From: Mycobacterium sp. ST-F2
Lineage (GTDB): Bacteria > Actinomycetota > Actinomycetes > Mycobacteriales > Mycobacteriaceae
Assembly (NCBI RefSeq): GCF_001905655.1
Contig: NZ_JMHT01000076.1
Span: 1-44,998, forward strand
Direction of reading: 5' to 3'
DNA: 44,998 nucleotides
The notes under the pieces are model-generated. The model was given only the letters and a program-made list of their open reading frames with translations. It was not told where the DNA came from and did no database searches. Below, piece after piece: positions 39,596 to 44,998 of the stretch. Within the stretch, counting starts at the first letter, position 1. Each line of letters begins with the position of its first letter. The position numbers and the translations under genes were made by a program.

Positions 39596-39609
39596 CGGAC
39601 CGTGGTCCG
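39596..39609. promoter_or_regulatory. Palindrome in the TetR/FMN reductase divergent promoter
   Basis: CGGACCGTGGTCCG, perfect 6-base arms around GT, 30 bases upstream of the TetR start. Likely autoregulatory operator. Confidence 0.55.
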
Positions 39610-39627
39610 GTTGACTCGTGCGAGGAT

Positions 39628-39643
39628 CGGTTCGCCGGAACCG
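39628..39643. promoter_or_regulatory. Second palindrome in the same divergent promoter
   Basis: CGGTTC (39628-39633) and GAACCG (39638-39643) flank GCCG. It lies 28 bases upstream of the FMN reductase ATG; it could be a second site for the same or another regulator. Confidence 0.45.
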
Positions 39644-39671
39644 GCCACAGACACAAGCTAGGGGAAAGAAA

Positions 39672-40211
39672 ATGGCAGATACCAAGGTCCTGGTCCTGGT
39701 CGGCAGCCTGCGCGCGGCCTCGCTCAACCGGCAACTCGCCGAGGTGGCGGTCGAAGCGGCGCCCGAGGGCGTGACGGTACGAGTGGCGGACGGGCTGGGC
39801 GAGCTGCCCTTCTACAACGAAGACCTGGACAACGACTCGGTTGCCGAGGCGGTCGTGGCGCTGCGCCAGATCGCCGGCGATGCCGACGCCATCCTCGCGG
39901 TGACCCCCGAGTACAACGGCACCATCCCCGCCGTCCTGAAGAACGCGATCGACTGGCTGTCGCGCCCGTACGGCGCCGGTGCCGTCTCCGGCAAGCCGCT
40001 GGCCGTCATCGGTACCGCGCTCGGCCAGTACGGCGGCGTGTGGGCGCATGACGAGACCCGCAAGTCGTTCGGCATCGCCGGCGCCGATGTCGTGGACGTC
40101 AAGCTGTCCCTGCCGGCCTCGGCGTTCGACGGCAAGCACCCGCGTGAGGCTGCCGAGGTGGTCGAGGGAGTGCGTGGCGTGATCGCCAAGCTGGCGGCCG
40201 AAGTCGGCTGA
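39672..40211 (+). CDS. NADPH-dependent FMN reductase (Rv3054c-like)
   Basis: 179-residue flavodoxin-like protein. The phosphate loop GSLRAASLNRQLAEV and the TPEYNGTIPAVLKNAIDWLSRPYG segment are the signatures of the NADPH_FMN_red/chromate-quinone reductase family. It probably reduces quinones or FMN and protects against redox cyclers. The ATG at 39672 is preceded by GGGGAAAG; upstream codons in frame are not family-like. It has the same divergent partner TetR as in M. tuberculosis. A very strong hairpin follows. Confidence 0.92.
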   Translation: MADTKVLVLVGSLRAASLNRQLAEVAVEAAPEGVTVRVADGLGELPFYNEDLDNDSVAEAVVALRQIAGDADAILAVTPEYNGTIPAVLKNAIDWLSRPYGAGAVSGKPLAVIGTALGQYGGVWAHDETRKSFGIAGADVVDVKLSLPASAFDGKHPREAAEVVEGVRGVIAKLAAEVG

Positions 40212-40225
40212 TCAGAACTGGGCCA

Positions 40226-40275
40226 AGCGTCAGGGCCGTCGTCATCCGGGAACGGATGGCGACGGCCCTGACGCT
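40226..40275 (+). terminator. Long hairpin terminator after the FMN reductase
   Basis: A 16-bp perfect stem (AGCGTCAGGGCCGTCG with CGACGGCCCTGACGCT) continues through one T-G pair into CATCCG/CGGATG with a GGAA tetraloop, 23 base pairs in all. No T-run follows. Confidence 0.85.
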
Positions 40276-40366
40276 GTGTGACTGCTGCGTGCAGACCCCG
40301 CTTTGGGGACAAAAGCCCTGACAACGAACTACGGTTTGGGGGTGGCCGGGAAAACAGGCAGCTAAC

Positions 40367-41647
40367 GTGGCCGGTGGCGAGGACCGCAACGATGACGCGT
40401 TGACCCAGGCGATGGCCGGCATCGGCACGCGACTGGACACTCGCCTCAGTGACATCACGCGTTCGGTCACGGATCAGCTGGTGTCCGATATCGCCGAGCT
40501 GCGCGGCGAGGAACAACTGCAGCAGATCCTGGGCGATTCGGTCGCCGCGAACATCGACGCGTTCTTCGCCGCAGCACGGCACGGCATCTCGATCGACCTC
40601 CTGCATGCCCCGGCGGCCGCGATCGAACACGCGCGCCGGCTGGCGCAGCGGGACATCTCGGCCAATGCGCTGGTCCGGTCGTACCGGCTCGGCCACCAGG
40701 CGGTACTGAAGGCGGTGCTGGACGAGGTCCGGGCCGCGGACCTCGATCCGCGACTGGCGCTGGACGTCTTCGACGTGCTGTCGACCATCTCGTTCAACTA
40801 CATCGACCGGATCTCCCAGGAAGTGGTCGAGGTCTACCAGCAGGCTCGGGAGAGCTGGCTGGAGAACCGAAACAGCGTGCGCATCACCGAGATTCGCGAG
40901 CTGCTCTCCGGCGGTGACGTCGACATCGACGCCGCCACGGTGGCGATCCGGTACCCGCTGCAGCGCACCCACCTCGCGGTGGTGCTGTGGTGCGACGACT
41001 CCGAAGACCGGCTGGCCGAGATGGAGCGGCTGGTCCAGCAGTTCGCCGCCTCGATCGGTGCGGTGGATTCGCCGCTGTTTGTCTCCGTGGACCGGGCCAC
41101 GGCCTGGGCCTGGGTCGCGGTGCCTGCGGCCGTCATGGGTGAGGCGGTCACGTGGCTGGGCAGCCTGGTGCCGGCCGACGGACCCTATGTGGCCGTCGGC
41201 ACCCCGCAGTCCGGCGTCGCCGGGTTCCGGCTGTCCTACCGGCAGGCCGAGGACGCCCGCATCGTGGCGATGGCGTCGGGTCCGCAGCGGCGCCGGTTCA
41301 CCGCGTTCAGCCACCGCGGTATCGCCCTCGCGGCGCTGCTGGGCTCCAATGTCGATGCGCTGTCGGCGTGGGCCACGGAAGTGCTTGGCCCGCTGGCCTG
41401 TTCGACTGACAGCGACCAACGCCTCCGGGAGACCCTGCAGGCCTTCTTGAAAGCGGGCGGCAGCAACAAGGCCGCGGCCGAGGAACTGCATCTGCACACG
41501 AATTCGGTGAAGTACCGCGTGCAGCGGGCCATCGAGCGCCGGGGCCGGCCCATCGAGGACGACCGGCTGGACGTGGAGGTCGCGCTCCTGCTGTGCGGTC
41601 TGTTCGGTGACCGGCTGCTGGACCAGGCAGACGACGGCTGCGGGTGA
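40367..41647 (+). CDS. PucR/CdaR-type helix-turn-helix regulator
   Basis: 426 residues. N-terminal helical sensor-like region with SDITRSVTDQLVSDIAELRG and RDISANALVRSYRLGHQAVLKAV (as in RsbR/PucR-like N-domains), a middle GGDEF-related CdaR domain, and a C-terminal HTH_30: LQAFLKAGGSNKAAAEELHLHTNSVKYRVQRAIE. The GTG at 40367 is used. Actinobacterial PucR-type proteins regulate catabolic or redox genes, often neighbours. It is monocistronic between a terminator and the ECF sigma locus, and no operator is evident. Confidence 0.87.
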   Translation: MAGGEDRNDDALTQAMAGIGTRLDTRLSDITRSVTDQLVSDIAELRGEEQLQQILGDSVAANIDAFFAAARHGISIDLLHAPAAAIEHARRLAQRDISANALVRSYRLGHQAVLKAVLDEVRAADLDPRLALDVFDVLSTISFNYIDRISQEVVEVYQQARESWLENRNSVRITEIRELLSGGDVDIDAATVAIRYPLQRTHLAVVLWCDDSEDRLAEMERLVQQFAASIGAVDSPLFVSVDRATAWAWVAVPAAVMGEAVTWLGSLVPADGPYVAVGTPQSGVAGFRLSYRQAEDARIVAMASGPQRRRFTAFSHRGIALAALLGSNVDALSAWATEVLGPLACSTDSDQRLRETLQAFLKAGGSNKAAAEELHLHTNSVKYRVQRAIERRGRPIEDDRLDVEVALLLCGLFGDRLLDQADDGCG

Positions 41648-41666
41648 TGGCGTCCGCGGCGGCTGC

Positions 41667-41687
41667 GTGTAACCCCCTTCGCTATCT
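41667..41687 (+). promoter_or_regulatory. Candidate ECF promoter motif before the sigma gene
   Basis: GTGTAACCC (41667-41675), 7 bases, TATCT (41683-41687). The same motif with the same spacing occurs at 42993-43013 before the cupredoxin gene. GTAAC is a typical ECF -35 core; the -10 element is not certain. Confidence 0.6.
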
Positions 41688-41742
41688 ATCTCGTGAAGTG
41701 GCCTCGGGGTGTGCCGGGCCGCACCGATGAGACGGGGCCCAT

Positions 41743-42288
41743 GTGTCTGCACAGCGTGACCCTGTGCACCGACCCCCGCTGCGCGTGGTCTCGTCGGATT
41801 CCCGGTATCCCGACTGGGAGTCCGTCTACCAGGACAATGCGACGTGGGTGTACCGCACGATCTACGCGCGGGTCGGCAACCAGGCCGACGCCGAGGATCT
41901 CACCGCCGAGGTGTTCCTGGCCGCACTACGGCCGCTGCGGCTGACGGCCAGTGCCGCCGAGGTGCGGTCCTATCTGCGGAGCACGGCACGAACCGTGCTC
42001 GCCGCGCACTGGCGCGAGACGATGGGGCGGGAGATCACGGTGATCGACCTCGATATCGAGGCGCCACCAGAAGCCGAACAGTCCATCAGCACCGCGCCGG
42101 ACCGGGTCGCCGCGGTGTTGGATGCCCTGCCGGACAACTATCGCCGCATACTGGAGCTGCGATTTCTCCAGACCAAGTCGATCAAGGAGTCCGCAGCGGA
42201 GCTCGGTGTCAGCGTCGCCAACGCAAAGGTGTTGCAGCATCGGGCATTACGGCTGGCGGCACAGATCAACGAGAAGGGCGAGCCATGA
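41743..42288 (+). CDS. ECF-family RNA polymerase sigma factor
   Basis: 181 residues. Region 2: WVYRTIYARVGNQADAEDLTAEVFLAAL and EVRSYLRSTARTVLAAHW; region 4: LDALPDNYRRILELRFLQTKSIKESAAELGVSVANAKVLQHRAL. No C-terminal extension, so a separate regulator is expected. The GTG at 41743 is used and gives a 20-residue N-terminal tail. Its stop overlaps the start of the Rieske gene (ATGA), the position where most ECF factors have their anti-sigma gene. The promoter motif upstream is repeated before the cupredoxin gene, suggesting that it drives both. Confidence 0.9.
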   Translation: MSAQRDPVHRPPLRVVSSDSRYPDWESVYQDNATWVYRTIYARVGNQADAEDLTAEVFLAALRPLRLTASAAEVRSYLRSTARTVLAAHWRETMGREITVIDLDIEAPPEAEQSISTAPDRVAAVLDALPDNYRRILELRFLQTKSIKESAAELGVSVANAKVLQHRALRLAAQINEKGEP

Positions 42289-42989
42289 ACGCGCGGGGGT
42301 GGCGTCGGTACCTCGACGATCTGCTGCGCGGGCGCAAGCCGTCCGGATTCAAGCCTGACGACTTCGAGGCGGCGCAGATGCGTACCGCGATCGACCTGCA
42401 GGCGGCCCGGCCCGGCGCCGATGAGCCGCGGCCGGAATTCCTCACCGACCTGCAGAGCCGACTCGCGGCACAGTTCGACGGCGACGACGCGCCGCCGCCC
42501 AGCCGGCTGCGCGCCAACCGTCGTCAGGTGATCGTCGGGACGTCGGCTGCCGCCAGCGCCGCGGTCGCCGCGGTGGCGGTCGACCGGGCGTTGATGAGCG
42601 GCCGCACTGAGCCGGCGAAGCAGGACACCGCCGGCCAGGAACTGGTTCCGGCCGCGGGCAGCTGGCAGAAGGTGGCCGACAGCTCCGACGTGTCCGAGGG
42701 GGCGGTGCATCCGTTCGACCTGGGCTCGGTCGTCGGCTTCGTGCGCAGGGTCGACGGGAACGTGCAAGGCATCTCGGGCGTGTGCACGCACCAGGGCTGC
42801 CGGCTCTGGTTCGACGGACCGGACGACCGGCTCCGGTGCCCGTGCCACTCCACGTCGTTCGCCACGGACGGTCATGTCCTGACCCACCAGTTGCCGATCG
42901 CGCCAAAACCCTTGCCGAAGTTCGATGTTCGCGAGGTGGGCGGCGTCATCGAGGTGTTTGCGCCGGTTCCGCCGAGCCGGCCGGTCTGA
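42285..42989 (+). CDS. Membrane-anchored Rieske [2Fe-2S] protein, possible redox anti-sigma
   Basis: 234 residues. Residues 1-75 are a charged cytosolic region with YLDDLLRGRKPSGFKPDDFEAAQ, followed by RRQVIVGTSAAASAAVAAVAV (79-99), a Tat-like or single membrane segment, then a Rieske domain outside: C167-T-H169-x-G-C172 and C185-P-C187-H188. C167, H169, C185 and H188 would hold the cluster; C172 and C187 form the usual disulfide. ATG overlaps the sigma stop. The long cytosolic N-terminus plus coupling to an ECF sigma suggests that it could bind the sigma factor and sense periplasmic redox state; not a known anti-sigma family. Alternatively it is a plain electron carrier. Confidence 0.85.
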   Translation: MNARGWRRYLDDLLRGRKPSGFKPDDFEAAQMRTAIDLQAARPGADEPRPEFLTDLQSRLAAQFDGDDAPPPSRLRANRRQVIVGTSAAASAAVAAVAVDRALMSGRTEPAKQDTAGQELVPAAGSWQKVADSSDVSEGAVHPFDLGSVVGFVRRVDGNVQGISGVCTHQGCRLWFDGPDDRLRCPCHSTSFATDGHVLTHQLPIAPKPLPKFDVREVGGVIEVFAPVPPSRPV

Positions 42990-42992
42990 GGC

Positions 42993-43013
42993 GTGTAACC
43001 CGCCGCCGTATCT
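42993..43013 (+). promoter_or_regulatory. Second copy of the ECF promoter motif, before the cupredoxin gene
   Basis: GTGTAACCC (42993-43001), 7 bases, TATCT (43009-43013). It begins 75 bases before the cupredoxin start codon; the first copy is 76 bases before the sigma start codon. Confidence 0.6.
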
Positions 43014-43021
43014 GTTGGTGA

Positions 43022-43039
43022 GGGTGCGCAGGCGCACCC
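43022..43039 (+). promoter_or_regulatory. Hairpin in the cupredoxin 5' region
   Basis: GGGTGCGC (43022-43029) and GCGCACCC (43032-43039) form a perfect 8-bp stem with a 2-base AG gap. It may protect or pause the internal transcript, or partly terminate the sigma-Rieske mRNA. Confidence 0.45.
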
Positions 43040-43067
43040 GTACCCGACGACTACGGAGGTTCCCGTC

Positions 43068-43529
43068 GTGTCGCGACGAACCCTGGTGGCGCTCTGCGGC
43101 GCCGCCCTGCTCCTGGCCGCATGCACTTCGACAGCGCCGCAAAGCACCACTGCAACACAGGTTTTCAGCCCGGGTGTCACCCCCGGTATGGCCGGCTCTG
43201 GTAGCGGACCCGCAACGGGCCCGATGGGTTCGATGACCATGGCCCCGCCCGAATCCGGCCATCCGGCCCCGGCTCCGGCCGGACCCAACGCGGTCGACAT
43301 CGACAATTTCGCCTTCGCCCCGGCAGAGCTGACCGTGCCGGCCGGAACGACGGTCACCTGGACCAACCACGACGAAGACCCGCACAACGTCGTCGCCGAA
43401 GGTGGTCAGTTCCGTTCTCCCACAATGGGTTCCGGGGCAACTTTCAGCTACGCCTTCACCACGCCCGGCACCTTCACCTACGTCTGCGGGATTCATCCCT
43501 TCATGCACGGGACGGTGGTGGTCCGATGA
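43068..43529 (+). CDS. Cupredoxin (plastocyanin/azurin-like) lipoprotein
   Basis: 153 residues. The signal peptide ends in the lipobox LLAAC (Cys19), so the protein is anchored outside the membrane. A Met/Gly/Pro-rich linker (35-75, with several Met residues) precedes a blue-copper domain with ligands H106 (DPHNV), C140, H143 and M146 (YVCGIHPFM). It carries electrons or copper in the periplasm. The GTG start follows GGAGG. It has its own ECF-like promoter and overlaps the metallophosphoesterase gene. Beside a Rieske protein it suggests a small periplasmic redox chain or copper-response unit. Confidence 0.92.
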   Translation: MSRRTLVALCGAALLLAACTSTAPQSTTATQVFSPGVTPGMAGSGSGPATGPMGSMTMAPPESGHPAPAPAGPNAVDIDNFAFAPAELTVPAGTTVTWTNHDEDPHNVVAEGGQFRSPTMGSGATFSYAFTTPGTFTYVCGIHPFMHGTVVVR

Positions 43530-44461
43530 CCGGCGACTCGAACGGCGACCCGCAGCAGATGAACCGTCGCCAATTGCTCCGGCACACCGCGTGGTTCGGC
43601 GCTGCCGTCGGCTTGTCGGTGGTCGGCGGGGAGGTGCTGTCGCACGTCGCGGGCAGCTCATCCGAGCCGGCGGCGCAGCCGACCCTGCGTTTCGCGCAGG
43701 TCAGTGACAGCCACATCGGCTTCACCGGCGCCGCCAACACCGACGTCGCCGGCTCGTTCACCCACGCCATCGACACCATCAACAACCTCGGCTACACCCC
43801 GGATTTCGTCATCCACACGGGCGACCTGACGCATCTGGCCACCCCGGAGCAGTTCGATCAGGTGCGGCAGATGATGACCGGACTGCGCACCCCGCACGTG
43901 TTCACCGTTCCGGGCGAACATGATTCGGCCGACGACGCCGGCGCCAAGTACCGCCAGGCCTTCGGCGCGGGCACCCGCGGCGACGGTTGGTACAGCTTCG
44001 ACATCGCCGGCGTACACGTCATTGCGCTCGTGAACACCCTGAACCTGAAGAAGCTCGGCCATCTCGGTGTCGACCAACTCGAATTCGTGGAGAAGGACGT
44101 CGCGCCGCTGTCGAGCGACACCCCGATCGTGGTGTTCAGCCACATCCCGCTGTTCGCGATGTATCCCGATTGGGGCTGGGGGACCGACGACTCCGCCCAG
44201 GCCCTGAGCTACCTCAAGCGATTCGCGTCGGTGACGTGCCTCAACGGCCATGTGCACCAGGTGTTTTCCAAGACCGAGGGCAACATCACCTTCCATAGCG
44301 GGACCACCACCGCCTATCCGTTACCGCATCCCGGCGACGGTCCGGCGCCGAAGCCGTTGACGCTGCCGGCCGGCAAGCTGCACGACGCGCTCGGTATCCG
44401 TGAGGTCAGCTACCAGACCGGGCAGCACACCCTCGCCCTCAAGGAACGGACCCTGCTGTGA
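43526..44461 (+). CDS. Tat-exported metallophosphoesterase
   Basis: 311 residues. Twin-arginine signal NRRQLLRHTAWFGAAVGLSVVGG (RR at 14-15), then a calcineurin-like phosphoesterase: D61-S-H63 (block I), G99-D100 (block II), PGEHD (129-133) where most relatives have GNHD, SHIPL and NGHVH. The Asn-to-Glu change at the third block alters a metal ligand. Start overlaps the cupredoxin stop, stop overlaps the next start, so three genes are coupled. Tat export suggests folding or metal loading in the cytosol before release. Substrate unknown; phosphodiester, nucleotide or phospholipid are possible. Confidence 0.9.
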   Translation: MTGDSNGDPQQMNRRQLLRHTAWFGAAVGLSVVGGEVLSHVAGSSSEPAAQPTLRFAQVSDSHIGFTGAANTDVAGSFTHAIDTINNLGYTPDFVIHTGDLTHLATPEQFDQVRQMMTGLRTPHVFTVPGEHDSADDAGAKYRQAFGAGTRGDGWYSFDIAGVHVIALVNTLNLKKLGHLGVDQLEFVEKDVAPLSSDTPIVVFSHIPLFAMYPDWGWGTDDSAQALSYLKRFASVTCLNGHVHQVFSKTEGNITFHSGTTTAYPLPHPGDGPAPKPLTLPAGKLHDALGIREVSYQTGQHTLALKERTLL

Positions 44462-44892
44462 CTCTCGTCTACCGTCTGGTGATCGCCGCGGCCATGGTGG
44501 CCAGTGGCCTGCTGCATGCGTACCTCTACGTCCACGGGTACGGCCACATCCCGTCGATCGGCACCGGCTTCCTCGTGCAGGCGTCGGTGTTCTGCGCCGT
44601 CGGGGTGTTGTTGGCGGTGGGTGCGCCGCGGTGGTTTGCGTGGGTGTCGGGGCTGCTGTCGGCGGGGGCTCTGGCGGCGTTCGGACTGTCGCGCACGGTG
44701 GGGTTGTGGGGATTCGTGGAGACGGGCTGGGAGCCGGTACCGTATGCAGTCCTCAGCGTGGTCGCCGAAGCGGTGGCCGTACTGGCGGCGGGGTGTGGGC
44801 AGTGCGCACCGCGCGGGGGTGATGGTCGCATCTGTCACGTCCGTCACGCGTGTACCACAGCTGTGGGGTCCGGCACGCCGGAATCGGCGTAG
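44458..44892 (+). CDS. Small integral membrane protein
   Basis: 144 residues with four predicted membrane helices (about 5-23, 37-57, 60-80 and 92-112) and a Cys-rich cytosolic or external tail (GCGQCAPRGG, ICHVRHAC). A Tyr/His-rich loop follows helix 1 (HAYLYVHGYGHIP). No family recognised. The GTG start overlaps the metallophosphoesterase stop. It is the last gene of the ECF-Rieske-cupredoxin cluster and may anchor or assemble its redox proteins, or bind metal through the His/Cys residues. Confidence 0.75.
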   Translation: MTLVYRLVIAAAMVASGLLHAYLYVHGYGHIPSIGTGFLVQASVFCAVGVLLAVGAPRWFAWVSGLLSAGALAAFGLSRTVGLWGFVETGWEPVPYAVLSVVAEAVAVLAAGCGQCAPRGGDGRICHVRHACTTAVGSGTPESA

Positions 44893-44998
44893 CTGCCGAC
44901 TTCTGTCGGGCGGTGCCCGGCGCGTCGCGGACGGCGCGTCGCCGCAACTTGAGTTCCTAATCGGAGTCAAGTTCTCAGACGGGTTCTTGTGGCAAGTC
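44893..44998. other. Right-edge non-coding stretch with an inverted repeat
   Basis: No gene is visible. AACTTGA (44946-44952) and TCAAGTT (44967-44973) form a spaced inverted repeat with centres 21 bases apart, possibly an operator for a gene beyond the window. Confidence 0.35.

Noticed and set aside
39812..41752. Minus-strand open frame of 646 codons across the FMN reductase and PucR genes
   Set aside because: It crosses a strong terminator hairpin and two well-supported plus-strand genes.
1..44998. CRISPR arrays, insertion sequences, tRNA or rRNA genes, KstR operators
   Set aside because: None found by reading: no regular spacer-repeat series, no transposase frame, no clover-leaf-like segment and no TAGAAC/GTTCTA palindrome.

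Overview
The window is high-GC actinobacterial DNA and almost certainly from a fast-growing mycobacterium (Mycolicibacterium type). Evidence: many fadE/fadD-type lipid genes, a WXG100-like secretion gene set, F420-type enzymes, GTG/TTG starts, apparent leaderless promoters, and a block that follows the Mycobacterium tuberculosis order Rv3054c-Rv3063 (FMN reductase, TetR, dinB2, SDR, TetR, cyp136, then ligB and cstA). In this window that block is opened up by genes absent from the M. tuberculosis order I remember. All family calls were made by reading translations by eye; no searches were run.

Left third (1-13900): a truncated acyl-CoA ligase and a zinc-free MDR oxidoreductase; a three-gene, translationally coupled set (2131-4831) that looks like a type VII secretion helper, a WXG100-like/HExxH metallopeptidase effector and a two-repeat lipoprotein; a P-loop kinase and a YbaK-type deacylase; a two-subunit acyl-CoA dehydrogenase operon beside a TetR gene; a reduced FAD-fold protein; and a GAF-GGDEF-EAL c-di-GMP enzyme downstream of a gene of unknown function.

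Middle (13400-31000): a beta-oxidation-like cluster (MaoC hydratase, two acyl-CoA dehydrogenases, SDR, thiolase, GntR regulator) with a strong palindrome in its divergent promoter; a SigI/ECF41-type sigma factor divergent from an NmrA-like gene, both apparently leaderless and driven by two matching sigma promoters; a FadD19-family ligase; the operon SorA-like - ligB - cstA - ybdD; an APH-fold kinase and a TauE/SafE permease.

Right third (31000-44998): a nucleotidyltransferase gene coupled to a Fic gene that carries its own antitoxin-like N-terminus; an orphan LeuA regulatory-domain protein behind a short leader peptide and mutually exclusive RNA hairpins, a probable branched-chain amino acid attenuator; cyp136/TetR/SDR; dinB2 coupled to an AAA ATPase; an FMN reductase; a PucR-type regulator; and an ECF sigma - Rieske - cupredoxin - metallophosphoesterase - membrane protein cluster with the same promoter motif in front of the sigma gene and in front of the cupredoxin gene.

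The strongest candidates for undescribed biology are the leader/attenuator and orphan LeuA domain (32944-33584), the ECF-Rieske-cupredoxin locus (41667-44892), the WXG100/HExxH/lipoprotein set (2131-4831), the DUF294-Fic pair (31152-32947) and the mirrored SigI-type promoters (20381-20455). No CRISPR array, insertion sequence, tRNA or rRNA gene was seen.
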